Position numbers and translations under genes: made by a program. A stretch of DNA of 64,000 nt from Flaveria trinervia (taxonomy: Eukaryota; Streptophyta; Magnoliopsida; Asterales; Asteraceae): positions 64,815,345 through 64,879,344 of the forward strand of contig CM046454.1 in assembly GCA_025506515.1 (NCBI GenBank), read 5' to 3'. Shown piece after piece: positions 22,520-34,401 of this stretch (position 1 is its first letter; the number at the start of each line of letters is the position of its first letter). A model generated the notes under the pieces. The model worked only from the letters and a program-made list of their open reading frames with translations. It was not told where the DNA came from and did not search any database.

Positions 22520-23664
22520 ATGAAAACCCAAAATGAAACAGAAAGGGATGCCATGTTGAGAGGCCAGGCACAGATATTGCAGTATGTTTACGGTGTTCTT
22601 GATGGCATGGCTATAAGATGTTGTGTTGAGCTCCGTATTGCTGACATAATAAACAATCACGGACGCCCAACCACATTGTCTGAAATCTCTAATGCCATTG
22701 ATTCCCCGTCAATAAACGTTGATGGGCTCGCACGCCTCATGAGATTCTTGGTAAATCGAAAGGTGTTCGATGAGATGGCTCCATCAGAAGAGGGAGAGAT
22801 GGAACCACTTTACTCGTTGAACTACTGTTCAAAGTGGCTCTTACATGACCCCATCGATGTGACTTTGGCTCCTATGGTTATGATGCGAACGGACCCGGTA
22901 ACTATTTCGCCTCTGCATGTGCTTAGTCGATCGATTAAAGATGGTGGTACGGCTTTTAAAGCCGCTCATGGAGAAGAGTTGTTTGATTTTGTTTACTTAA
23001 CAAGGAGTTTAATAGGGTTTTCAACGAGGGTATGGCGTGCACCGCCAAGATCACCATAGATGCGATCATTACAAGTTACAAGGACGGATTCCTTAGATCG
23101 ACAGGAAGCCTTGTGGATGTCGGGGGTGGTACTGGGACTGCGATATCGGAGATTGTGAAGGCGTATCCGCATCTAAAAGGGATAAACTTTGATCTGTCAC
23201 ATGTTATTTCCACTGCACCGGCATATGATGGGATCACACATGTTGCAGGGGACATGTTCGAGTCTATCCCTCCTGCAGAAACGATTTTCATGAAGGTAAA
23301 GCTTTATTCATCAAGTTGTTTATGATGATTCTTTGTTACTTACTAGTCCTGTTGTATTTTGCTCAGTGGATTTTGCATGATTGGAGCGATGATGATTGTA
23401 TAAAGATACTTCAAAACTGTCGAAAAACGATATCCCAGAAACCGGAAAGCTTGTTACGTGGAGATTGTTGTTCAACAACAAGTGGCACATGATATTTTGG
23501 ATGAGATGCGTCTTACGTATGATCTAGTAATGTTTTCACACTTTTCGGGTGGAAGAGAAAGAACGGAAAGGGCTTGGAAGAAACTACTTGATAAAGGAGG
23601 CTTTAGTCGTCACAATGTTATCAAGATTCCTGCTCTTCAGTCCATTATCGAGGCATTTCCATAA
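22520..23664 (+). pseudogene. Class II plant O-methyltransferase (COMT-like), frameshifted pseudogene with one intron
   Basis: Transfers a methyl group from S-adenosylmethionine to a phenolic or alkaloid hydroxyl in the cytosol; the substrate is not predictable. Exon 1 (22520-23295) starts MKTQNETERDAMLRG, has the dimerisation part CCVELRIADIINNHGRP and the SAM-binding motif LVDVGGGTGTAISEIV (about 23110-23157), and ends FMK. A 71-bp GT-AG intron in phase 0 (23296-23366) sits at the position conserved in this family. Exon 2 starts WILHDWSDDDC with the catalytic His and ends IIEAFP. Total length would be about 358 residues, as usual. A one-base loss near 22993-22997 shifts the frame, and small indels between 23430 and 23460 shift it again. 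Both broken ends stay homologous, so inactivation looks recent. Sequencing error cannot be excluded. Confidence 0.9.
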
Positions 23665-26365
23665 AAATAATATTCTAGTGTAGGGTGGCTTTTTGATGCT
23701 TAATTTTCATGTCATAAATCTCCAGGTTTTCTAGATACAAAAGTTATCTCATATATTAATTTGGTAACAAATATTAGTGCGATCCTGATAATACGGCCTT
23801 GTATTTTTGGTTTCTTGTATCAACATTTCATTCCAGTTATAAATTATGACAAAGAGTGTTGATTTTACAAGTTGAACATAATATAGATAGTTGTGTTCCG
23901 ATATTGATTTCCATATTGATTAAATTCATTGATCAGGATGCAAAAGTCGGTATATAGTGTTTATGTTGATTATGAATGTGCTCCAAAATTATAATTAAAT
24001 GCGTCATATTTGATTAATAGTTGTGTGAGTCAGTTACACCAATCACGACAGTAATTCTCAAGTAAAACACAGTAACCATAATACATTTAGTCATGGCATC
24101 CAATCTTTTCTATCAATCTTTTACCAGTGAGTACAAATTAATGCCCAATTAAAAACATATGATATATAACATGTATGAATATTCCTAAGCATAAGGTTTT
24201 CATACATGAAAGGCCACACCCTTGTTCGGTCTGAAATAAAATAATCTTATGTAAATATAATCTTATGAAAATAAAATAACTAGAGGTAACATTTTCTATA
24301 AGAAATCCATACAATGATTAATACTCACCATACTGGTTTAAGAGGAGCATATATACAATCTATAACATCTAAGGTGCTTTGATGTTAATCATTTCATAAC
24401 CAGATAGATGGGTTGTAGCAGAATTAAGGACAAAACAATCATATTACAAATATAAATGATGACAACACAAATTTTTAATCATACATCAGCACAAATAATT
24501 ATTAAATAATAAGAAAATATTATTATAATTTGAGTGGACACCACCACAAAATCAGATCTTACTATTACCGATAATGGATACACTCTCGCTCACACATATA
24601 CTCTTTGGATTTGCATACAATTAAATTAAGTATTTTAACGACAAGTATACCGTACTCGTATGCATACATTAACTATACTTTAGTTTATAGTGGCATCGTA
24701 CAACCTTTAATCTTTTGGTATAACTACTTTATGCGTTATGTGCAGCATCATCTCTACTTTTATGTTGCGGGTCACGTGTTTTGTCCTCTTTTACTTTCTC
24801 CTTCATCCAAATATGACTTCATCTTCTTCTTGCTTTTGCTTTTGTATTATGCAATCCATAAAGTTTGCTTTGGCTTCCAATCGCAATGTATTGATTATTT
24901 TTAATTAGGTTTGGTTCAAATTAATTGATTTAGTAGAGGTTAAGGTCTCTTATTATGGTTGCTTGTTGAAGCCCTGATTGGGCAAGTTATTAGGCAATCA
25001 AGATTTTGTTGCTCCGATTTTGCGTCTTTGTAAAGTCAACTTAGTACAATTGGCATTGGTCATAGGTAAATAATCAAGAAGTAACTTGATTTAAAAAAAG
25101 TCGCATCTATTTTTAGTTGTTAAAAATGTTCTTTGATATGGGATTGTTGACCTTTTATGGCATTTTGTGAATTAGTTGTTGTGTTTGTAGATAGTCACAT
25201 TCCGTCCCTACTTGGGTCCTTCACCCAAGATTGATAGAGTTCTTAACATCACAACATTGTAATAGCCCGTTCCATGAATTTTTACATTATTTTATTCATG
25301 AGTGCAACATATATTGTTCTGGGGTTTTGATATTTTTAAGAGATTACTTGATGATCTCATATAATGGAGGACTCAAATCGATTATCATTATAATATTGAA
25401 CAACTAATGAATAGTTTTTAATCTATTTGGACTAGAATGTACTTAATAATGAAAGCTTATATCCATTGTGGCATTTTTTTTCCTTTCGTATGTTATTAAC
25501 TTCTTAGATCAGGTAAAGTATAGTTGTATTTAGGCAATTTGTTAATGATTTCATTTTAAATTTATATTTTTTACTTTTAAGTTTATTTAATTGTTTTACC
25601 TTTTTATTAAATTTGTTTTTTTCAGGTTTCTTGCAAGCAATGTTGATCTTTCGGGCACATGCATACAGTAATGGGGAGTTTTAACCCCAATGCAACACCT
25701 ACTTTGGCAAACTGTTCAATAGCTCTAATGTCTTAGTTGGAAGTTGTTAAACAACTCAAATTGGTTCACTCTAAGGATGGGTGGCAACAACCCACTATTG
25801 CAATAGGCGACGATGACTACCGTCATTGAGAGAGTGATGTTAAAAGTTCTACATAAATTATATATCCTCTCACATGTCTTATTTATTATTTGTTTCTTGA
25901 GCCGTTAGGCATTGAGCTTCTTAAGGTTGGGCACATTTTAAAGTTGGGGTTGGAATTAATGATGGTGTTGAATGGTTGCATGTGAGGAGAGAAACTGATT
26001 TTTATACCTAGTCATTTGTTAGAAGACTTGAAAATAGTAATCACTAGTTAATCAGCTTCAATTCATCGTAGGAAAACTGACAAAACCAACCAGTCAACCT
26101 ATCATCGCCGCAAAAGTTACTGAAGATATAACATCAACAAAACCCATCATCACCGCCAAACCTTCATAGCCTAGCTAGGACCATGTCTTTACCGTTGTAC
26201 ACCACGAAACCATAGAGAGAGCGCAGAGGACAGTAAAAAGGTGTAATGCAACAATTTCCCAAGGGTGGATAGAATAAAAGAAATTAAAAGATCAATGTAA
26301 AGTCATACAACCGGCTATATGGTAAACTCTAAGTGCTTACAATTGCTACAAGACTTAGTCGGAAG
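23665..26365. other. Intergenic AT-rich DNA
   Basis: No coding region, RNA gene or element end that I can support. The last 60 bases before 26366 resemble, weakly, the sequence just before the B/C 3' LTR (TACAAG ... CTTAGTCGGAAG against TACAAG ... CTAAGGGGGAG), so a worn polypurine tract may lie at 26345-26365. Confidence 0.5.
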
Positions 26366-27110
26366 TGTTGGATGTAGGAATTATATGTCAAGATCATTTT
26401 GTATAGGCTTAGAACTTTAATCAATAATTTAATGAATACTTGTAATTCAATATTATGTATGCATTAAATATATTATTAACCCATATATGTGTGTTGATTT
26501 ATGTATGTTTGCAAGTAAAACATTATAATTGGTGAATTTGTGAAATAGACCCAAGTGTAAGAAACATCTACGGATGAACATCTTATCCTTCCGTAGATAT
26601 GTTTCTTACAAGTAAAATACATCCGAAGATCTTCTGCGGATAAACAACCAGCTTTGATTCTAGAAGTGAAGATTGCTTCGGAAGAACAAGATAGCTTCGG
26701 AAGAACAAGATTCGTGTAGAAGAACAAACATCTACGGAATACCATATTCCTACGGAGTCCAAACACTTGTTTAATAATACAAGTGTTACAAGTCAACAAG
26801 TCAACAAGACAGCTATGCGAATCCCAAGAGATCTGGTGTTTCCTTAACAGAAACACACGTGCCTATATATATGGATCCTAGGTTTCACATCAAGCAGATG
26901 GCTAGAATGGCAAACACCCAAGCATCAACACAACAAACCAAACATCACAACAAATCATACAAACACAAACCGTAGTAGTCGTCACATCATCAATACATTC
27001 AAATCCATCAATTATTCATTCATTGTTTATTCATCTGTAATCATTAACATGTTTTAATGAAATACATTTGATTTATATCTTTGTTTGATTATTAAATAAG
27101 TATTTAACTA
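26366..27110 (+). repeat. C-type LTR with a 691-bp internal deletion
   Basis: Begins TGTTGGATGTAGG and aligns with 19177-19223, then jumps to 19915-20445 of the B/C LTR. The missing segment corresponds to about 19224-19914, bounded in the intact copy by the five-base word GCTTA at both ends, and exactly one GCTTA is left here at 26406-26411. The deletion removed the five-hairpin array. The long palindrome is kept at 26558-26608. The right end stops short of the normal LTR end and meets an RNase H sliver. Confidence 0.87.
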
Positions 27111-27160
27111 TGAGTAGACCTGACATTATGTTAGCAGTGTGTGTTTGTGCTAGGTACCAT
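27111..27160 (+). pseudogene. 50-bp sliver of copia RNase H
   Basis: Translates as SRPDIMLAVCVCARYH, the connection block before RNase H, matching 13219-13267 of B/C. It stops at AGGTACCAT where an A-family LTR starts. Too short to be a gene; it is a junction relic. Confidence 0.85.
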
Positions 27161-27320
27161 TGTGGATCATGTATGCCCAAGACACATACAAGATTGATGT
27201 GTTAGTACATTATGATCCAAGTCGAGTCATACCCAATAAAAAGCTAAACAAACACCATTAAATATTTATTTGTTAGAACAAAGAGATGGATAATAATAAT
27301 GTTATGATTTCATTGATGTT
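27161..27320 (+). repeat. Start of an A-family LTR
   Basis: Begins TGTGGATCATGTATGCCC and shares the block GCCCAAGACACATACAAG and the next 90 bases with the A LTRs, in plus orientation. Similarity fades after about 27290, so it is truncated or diverged. Confidence 0.8.
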
Positions 27321-29029
27321 GATAAACAAGTTACAATGAGAATCATAGATGGCTGGTGAAATCAAACCCAACCAAAGGAGAGGATTTCTCCTTGGATGGT
27401 GATTTATCCTTATATCTATTATTTATCCTTATATCCATTTTTACTTGTGTAAATATAGATTTAATTGATTTTAAGATTGATTGTGATTGATAAGTTAAAC
27501 GTGTGATAGCAGTTATTTCTTGGTTTAAAATACGGTCTGTAATGATTTTGCTTGCTTGTGACAGGAGTATTCTTGCTGTGTACCGAGTAGAGATGATGAA
27601 ATCCACTACTAGCAACTTGATTATCAGATCAATCGAGTTCTATTCAGTTGGTAAGCTTCAGTTTATTCCATTGTTGAAACCTAACATTTTGCATTAATGT
27701 AATAGAGGAGTTAATAACAAAGCACACTGCATAACAAAATTAATTAAGAAAAATATTGATGTATCCTGGTATTGAATAATGTAGCAAGATTTACAATAAT
27801 GAACAGAGGATACATTGATGTAATATGATTTTCCATAATGTAACAAGTTTTTACATGGTTGTTAAAGGGTGCTACATTAATATAATATACAAACAATATC
27901 TGATTTAAAGCCAAAACAAAAAAATGACCGTAACATTTGCATTGATTTTATTAAAATGGGTCGTATAAGGTTGATTTCAACATTTAAAACATACATATAT
28001 AACTTGTACCAAAAGATTTAAATATAAAAATATTTTATATATAATTGATAAGTACAAAGGATGAAATTTATTTAAATATGAGGTACAAAATATTTTATCA
28101 TATGCTAAGTACAAAATATTGAATATAAAAATGAAATTTATATTATTTTCACCCATGAATGCTTGTGAATTACCATATTTCTACTTCATCACCATTATAA
28201 ACTTTGATTTTGTATTATTTTTACTAGCTTGTTAAGACAATTATTCAAGATCACTATGATAATCCCAACCATCTATTAATACTAAATAATTTATTCATAT
28301 AATCATAGTGATCGAGTAAACCTAAAACTAGAACGAGTTTATTACATCAATTCGAACCCCAATCATCCACAAACTTTCCATATTTATAATCCTATTTGCT
28401 TAAAAAATAGTAACCTAACTAGTTAACTTCCATGACCATCAATAATAAAAAGCGATGTAAGATAAATTAAGATTAATATGGATAAACAATCAAAAACTTT
28501 AAGATTTTGGACATTAATAACAAACACATCAAAACATTAAATATAAAAGGAAATCAAGCAACAACAATCGTGAAACTATTTGTAAGCTCATGTTTCCTTC
28601 AAAACTAACATCAGTGTGAGTTACCAACAAGCAAAACACAACAACACAGGATGACTGAACTCTAACCGTAGTATCGCATCATGGAACTTGCTCATGGTGT
28701 AGAATAACCAATTATGTGAAACGAGGATTTGAGAATTGTGGAGCAAGGGTTTGAAGAGACTTTGTGAAGTTGGAAGGTTAGGTAGATGAGTTTCTTTAGT
28801 TTGAATTTTGTGATGTTTATCAACATAGAGCAGGTTGTGGTAGAGTTTTAGAGTTTTAGAGAATTTTATTATTTGCCTTGACATGATTCAGAGAAAGGAA
28901 AAATAACAAAATAACCTTATTACCCCTTATTTCACCAACACTATTCATTTGGAATCTAAAATATTTTACAATATATTAATGGTTGTGTTAAAGTTTTAGA
29001 GTTCTTACAATTATTAAAGGTTCTCACAT
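27321..29029. other. AT-rich DNA, nothing recognised
   Basis: No ORF with family features, no LTR ends. Between 27680 and 27900 the phrase 'GATGTA/CATTAAT ... ATAATGTA' recurs loosely, a sign of an old low-complexity or worn repeat. Confidence 0.45.
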
Positions 29030-29191
29030 AACTATATCTGGAGTATATGGAATAATCGCTCTTCTCACTCACAGAGCCAAGAAGTTCTACAAGAGGAAAG
29101 AGAGGAAGTTTCGTAGCAATGCAACCAGTGAAAAGTTTGGGCTAGATAAAAGCAAGGTAAAGTGTTACAACTGTAACTAGATGGGACACTT
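29030..29191 (+). pseudogene. E-family gag fragment with zinc knuckle, cut by E-plus
   Basis: Encodes ALLTHRAKKFYKR, then EKFGLDKSKVKCYNCN, a TAG, and MGHFV, matching the E-minus gag at 44230-44068. The knuckle is cut after its His: the E-plus LTR begins at 29192, inside the zinc-binding motif. The segment is therefore the flank of an older E-family copy into which E-plus inserted. Confidence 0.85.
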
Positions 29192-29214
29192 TGTAAGGTA
29201 TACCTGTTAAGGCT
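29192..29214 (+). repeat. First 23 bp of the E-plus 5' LTR
   Basis: TGTAAGGTATACCTGTTAAG and the next three bases match the outer end of the E-minus LTRs (ending at 39054 and 46055, reverse strand). The rest of the same LTR resumes at 36532, on the other side of D-minus. Confidence 0.88.
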
Positions 29215-29845
29215 TGTTAGGGACCATGTACGTACGGAGTACTAACTGATAATGCGTGAAACCAAATCAAATAGTGCGGAATCGTATTTGATTGGCGATC
29301 TAATCAGTGAGAACGCAATCCCGATCAATCTAACGATTAAAGAAACATTAACAACGAGTAGAAAAAGATCAGATGCGAACAATGAACTTGGAATAGGCTT
29401 TTTGGACGCTCTGGATGGCTAGGTTATGAGTATGTGTCAAAAGTTTTTCAATTGTTATCTTTTTCCACAAATTAGGTGGTATTTATAGGTTTGCAGTCTT
29501 CATTCGTGCGACTGATCCATGCGACTGATTCATACGCACGACTGAAAGTTCATTCGTGCGACTGAGTCAATCTCATGTCTCACTTGTACGACTGATCTAG
29601 TCGTATGGTTCAGTCATCCGACTGGTTCATTAGCATGATGAGTTCATGCGTATGGTCCATAAGCATGGTCTATTAGCATGAATCATCATATAACAACTTC
29701 AACCTATATAATAAGTTTATATATGAATCAGATATAAGTGAACATTAAACACAAATCATATATGATTACAATGTTTCATTACACATATGTAAGCCATGAT
29801 AGACTTCTACATTAAGCACAAAAACTAGGGACTTATGCATGAACA
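29215..29845 (-). repeat. D-minus 3' LTR
   Basis: On the plus strand it runs from TGTTAGGGACC to ATGAACA. It matches the 5' LTR 35868-36526 throughout. Palindromic motif copies lie at about 29500-29640 and the TATA box (reverse of GGTATTTATAGG) at 29471-29482. The ORF stop is 25 bp to its right. Confidence 0.93.
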
Positions 29846-31289
29846 AACTTCTCGTTAGACCTAGTTTACTCTAAAGTCTGACATCCTTCATAAGCTCCTC
29901 AAACCTCTTGTACTTCTCCTCTCTTGTGACTCCTGTGTGTATTTCAAACGCAAAGAAGAGCCGTATCACATTCTGGATTTGGAGAGCTTGTAAAATATCT
30001 TGCACGTCATAGAACAGTGGCCAATTGTATAAAGTATAGACATCTTCAGCTGGCAAGTTGGTAAGCCACATTGGGTCAAATACCCTGATAGTTTCCATTT
30101 TGCCCTCTTTATTTAGAACTATGACCGCTTCACCTGTCCTCCAGTCATAATACCACCATTTGAAATGTGAAGTGAAGTCCTGAGGCATTTCCTGTAAATG
30201 AATCTTTGACATCGTGCGCGGGGGACTCCACTTCAATACTACTTTTGGCTTCCCAGATATAGGATCCACTTTAGACCTACGGATGTACCTCTTCGGTTGT
30301 TTAGGTCTGAAGTTTACCCACCTGGTGTGGTATTCTTTCTTCAAAGCATCTTCAAACCAACCTGACATCTTTCTGGGATGAGCATACAGCAGATTTAAGC
30401 ATACCAGTTGGTTGAGCTCAAAGCCCGAGAGACTCTTTAGATCATGATGATACCTGAAGTACTCTATTCCCTTCTCCCTTTTTACATCATAAACGTTTAA
30501 GTCCTCAAAATACACCTATGCTATGATCTTGCCAGACACCTTCTGATGTTTCTTGACCTTGTAAAGTTTGGTGTAGGCATTTTGCTTTTGAGCTGTGCGC
30601 TGGGCTCTTATTTCAGCAAAACAAGCTACCCATTCAGCCTTCTTTATATCAACTTCTGCATCCGAGGCTTGGGCTTGGCTTTCATCCTTATCTTTTTCTA
30701 TTTCTATTTCATCGACATCATTGAGCTCATCATCACTCAAACATCGACCTTTGGAGCGTCTTTGACGAGCTCGTCAGGATTCAGTCTGAACATCTCAGCA
30801 AGTTGTTCGTCAGTCAAATTGTGTATAATTTCTCCTTCCTCAGGAGTGTAGTTCAATGACCTTCTCACAATTCCTTGCAAATCAAGAATCATAGTAAATT
30901 GAGACTTTATTTGTTAAAGGGGAGCAATATCATATTCATCTTACTCTAAAGTTTTATCTGCTTGATATAAACATTTAACACATCAATCATTAGTAGTTAA
31001 TCAAGACATTTAAACATAGATAAACATAGATAATCATAAATTACATTAACGTAATATAAGAATCCAGTACAAAAGTTTTCTAAATACAAAATATCTAATC
31101 TTTACTTTTGTCTTGATGAGTCAATTTTTCAGCTGAAGACGAGGGTCCTTGATCTTGAGCTCTCTTAGAATGCCTCTCTTGACCCTGAGTAGAAGTTGAT
31201 GCAGCAACATCACCTTTCGTCATCATCGTCCCCTTTCTTCTTTGCACTCTATCCTTCATCATAACCCACAGCTTCTTCACCTGAATCAA

Positions 31290-31290
<1 letters not shown>

Positions 31291-31332
<42 letters not shown>
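31291..31332. repeat. (ATC)14 microsatellite in the D-minus ORF
   Basis: Fourteen perfect ATC units. In the likely frame on the minus strand they encode an Asp run inside an acidic segment. A shorter run of the same triplet lies at 32258-32280. Confidence 0.95.
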
Positions 31333-31715
31333 TCCTTCCCTGATATTTAAAGGCTCATTTGTGGATCCTTTAAGCCTGAGCATGATCTTCTTGTTCTTTC
31401 TCTCTAGCTCCTTTATCCTCTAACAGCATGTGCATTATGTTCCTGCAGCTGTGCAACATGCTCAGCCTGAGCAGTATTGAACTCCATAAGCTGGTTGAGC
31501 TGTGCAGCTCTTTGCTCATCGGTGGCAAGCAGCTTTAGCACTATCCGGTTGAGGTTGGCTAGCTGTTCCTCTACCCCGATAGAGGGTAGAGTGGATCCGT
31601 GGCTTATTGGGACTTGAGTAGATGTCCTAGCTCATTGGGTGGTGGTAGTGGTGGTGGATGTGGTGAATATGGGTGGTGGAATGGGAGTGGATGGTGAAAG
31701 GGTGGCTATGGTACT

Positions 31716-31862
31716 GGTGGTAGGAGGTGTGGTAGTGGTGGTAGGAGGTATGATAATGGTGGTAGGAGGTGTGATAGTGGTGGTAGGAGGTGTGATAGTG
31801 GTGGTAGGAGCTGTGATAGTGGTGGTAGGAGCTGTGATAGTGGTGGTAGGAGTTGTGGTAGA
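31716..31862. repeat. Seven 21-bp units encoding a Thr/Pro repeat in the D-minus ORF
   Basis: Seven units of GGTGGTAGGAGGTGTGATAG plus one base, nearly identical, in frame. On the minus strand they encode about seven TTTITPP-like heptads, a mucin-like composition. D-plus has a Thr-rich stretch without the clean array at about 7880-7960, so the expansion is particular to this copy or sublineage. Confidence 0.9.
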
Positions 31863-33219
31863 GGTGGTGGATGTGGTGTAATTAGGGTAATCCTCCTTCT
31901 TTTGCTCTTCATTCCATGGGGCTGAGCCATCCGCTTCTTCCTCGAGCCCTTAGAAGAGGATGCTCCCCCTAGGTTGATGGACTGGTCAGGGATATATGAT
32001 GGATCAGTCACCTTAGTAGCAGCATCCCTGGACTCACTCTAGCGTCCACTAACCGCCGCAATCCCTCTCTCAGTGGCAACAACCTTACTGCCTACTGTCC
32101 TTACCAGCGGCTCCTCATCTGACTTTTCCTCCTCATCTGGTAGGAAGTTTTGATGGAACCCAACCCTCTCAGTTCAACCCTGAGTGGATGGTGGAGATGA
32201 TATATCAGTAGTGGCCCTAGATGGAGTGGGGCCAATATTTCCCCAATATTCACTGTCATCATCATCATCATCATCATCGTTAGTAGCTAAAACTGTGGCC
32301 TCTATGTCTGAATCACTATCATCGTGACGCCACTTCTTGCGAGTGGGCGCCAAGTAATCTTCCCGGGCAGATGCCCAAACAATCTCCTCACTGGGGGCTT
32401 CACTTGCTTGCCCCGGTACACCATCATCCTCCCAAGCGTAGTTTCATCCTAACCTCAAGAGTGACCGTATCATCTCTCTCCTTTGGCAGCAAAGGAATCT
32501 TTTGTTCAATGATCATCTATAGAAAACAAGGTTACATACAGAAGCCTTCCTTTCCCTTGGCCTCTATATTCTCTACCAGGTACGTGAAGATCATAAAAGA
32601 GAAACTGAACGGATGGTTTAGTACCAGAACTACGTAAGCATTCTTGATTTGATCAGACATCTCATCAAAGCGTCCTTTCCGTGAGGCTATGCACTTGAGG
32701 AGCACATGGGCCAAGTACTTGAACTGGGGGCACAGGTGGCTCTTATTGAGCACACCTGCATTAATGTCCCCGGCATACTTGATTCGAAGAAAACATCCCC
32801 GAACCGTCAATGGATGCAGCCTGGTTGGGGAGTCACCATCATCACCCAACTCCAAAACCCTCCTTAGATCGTCCTCGCTGATCTCAATCTCTTGACCAAA
32901 AATAGAACTCTGAATGCTATGAGGCTCAGTGGACCTATCTACTACAGCACTTTCACAGAAAGCCTGCTGAATCCGTCGATATGATGTGCATGGTGTGGAG
33001 ATGGCCTTGAAGATCCTCAATCTCCGCAAAAAGGCAATAATCCCCATGAATTCAAAACCATTCCGAGATGTGACATCAAGATGAGCACATATATTGTGCT
33101 TCATGCTCATCGTCCATCTGCTAGCCATGTTTCTCTAACACAAGACACATATACGTTATAATTTGTGAAAATGGATGGCATTTGAATTTTAATGAACTTG
33201 AATCATTTTGTTCATTCAT

Positions 33220-33420
33220 GCGAATGAATAATGCGACTGAGTCATAGTCGTGTGATTGAGCTCAGTCGTACAATTGAGCCTACGACTGGGCTTAGTCTTA
33301 TACTGTCCCATGCGGTTGAACCAGTCATGCGACTGAACTCATACACATGGTTCATTCGTGCGATTGAGTCATACGCCCAGCTCAATCATGAGATTGAAGT
33401 TTATCAGCATGTCCATTCGT
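33220..33420 (-). repeat. Palindromic D-motif copies inside the leader intron
   Basis: Variants such as GACTGAGTCATAGTCGTGTG, CAGTCATGCGACTGAAC and TCGTGCGATTGAGTCA follow each other with short spacers. It aligns with 6360-6525 of D-plus. Confidence 0.75.
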
Positions 33421-33484
33421 ATAAGTCTTTGTTCGACACTTTAAATTCAGTTCTTGATCTAAACTTGATGTTAACTGTTGAGTT

Positions 33485-34401
33485 TGTTGGATTCTTTACG
33501 CCCAAGACACAGAATATTGATGTGGTTAGTACGTAATGATCCAAGTCGGATCATACCCGATAACAAGCTTAGCAAACAAAAATATAAATATTTAAATGAT
33601 GATATGATCATGCAATTAAATAAATACACCAATTTACAAAATGTGTTTTCTAAATAAATTGCATATGAGATGAAACAACTTATAAGGATATTTTGTTCAT
33701 GGACATTCTTTATGTCCTTGTAAGGTTATTTAAGTTGGTTAAATAATATCAAATAATAATAATACTGTGTGTATAAGTTATATAATCAAAAGGTTAATAA
33801 GATAACTTATAATTGTAATTAGTAAAACAAAATGTAAAAGTGTTTTTTGGGGGAAAACCCCAAATTTCTTTTAGATTCAGCCGCCCCTTTTAAGGGGGTC
33901 TTTTGGCCTTTTGTTTAGTCTTCTTCACTTTTTGAAAGACACACGCATTCTCTCTTCTCTCTCTCACATGCAAAGGACTAAGAACCACTTTCTCTCTATC
34001 TTCTTGAAGGAGTTCAAAGCTGAAAATCGTTTTTCAGCTCATCTTGGTTCGAGATTGGTGCTCAAATCCTAGCAACAAGGTGTTTGCTTGATGCTTGTGG
34101 GTATGGATGCTTGAGGACACCTCTCCTTGGTGTTTTGGTCATTCAAGAACCTCATCTTCTTCATCCAAATCTCGTTTTTCAGCAGCTTTACAAAGGTGGT
34201 TTGTATATCTTGTTTTGGTTGTTATTTGTTCTTGATAACTAGTTCATACACATATATATGATCCTATGTTCTTGGTTTGTTGATGTTATGTTATTAACCT
34301 TAATTTTTAGATTATAAATCATAAGATTAAGGTTTTATTCCACTGCGTTTTTCATGTTTAAATGGTTAAACTACTTTGATAATGGTCCAACAAATCCAAC
34401 A
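33485..34401 (+). repeat. Solo LTR of the A family nested in D-minus
   Basis: A 917-bp LTR, the same length as the A2 LTR, running from TGTTGGATTC to AATCCAACA in plus orientation. The flanking words GAGTT (33480-33484) and AAGTT (34402-34406) are an imperfect 5-bp target duplication. D homology continues on both sides, in the order seen in D-plus. Only one LTR is left, so the internal part was lost by LTR-LTR recombination. Confidence 0.93.

Larger units (their letters stand above)
29871..33128 (-). pseudogene. D-minus long ORF, conserved retroelement 3' protein of unknown function, lightly broken
   Basis: The N-terminal part is open from 33128 to 32532 (198 codons): MASRWTMSMKHNICAH, FLRRLRIFKAISTPC, IEISEDDLRRVLELGDD, HPLTVRGCFLRIKYAGDINAG, LNHPFSFSF. 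A stop then falls where D-plus and other relatives have the Tyr of MYPRFLQ. The middle is acidic (an Asp run from the ATC microsatellite at 31291-31332) and Thr/Pro-rich (seven TTTITPP-like repeats, 31716-31862). The C-terminal part is open from 30740 to 29871 except one in-frame TAG at 30516; it holds YFEDLNVYDVKREKGIEYFRYH, HPRKMSGWFEDALKKEYHTRW, KWWYYDWRTGEAVIVLN and RVFDPMWLTNLPAEDVYTLYN. No known catalytic motif. This is the least damaged copy here and the best starting point for comparison. Confidence 0.85.

Noticed and set aside
24605..24904. 99-codon hydrophobic open frame
   Set aside because: Low-complexity Tyr/Leu/Phe composition expected from AT-rich DNA; no promoter or homology seen.
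28621..28884. 87-codon open frame on the minus strand
   Set aside because: No family features, no conserved neighbour, AT-rich surroundings; likely chance.
31095..31331. Open frame beginning with a run of Met codons
   Set aside because: It reads the (ATC)14 microsatellite in the wrong frame inside the D-minus ORF.
32515..32540. Possible mini-intron at GTAACCTTGTTTTCTATAG in the D-minus ORF
   Set aside because: D-plus aligns without a gap over the same bases (7194-7220), so it is a substituted coding stretch with a stop; 19 bp is also too short for a plant intron.
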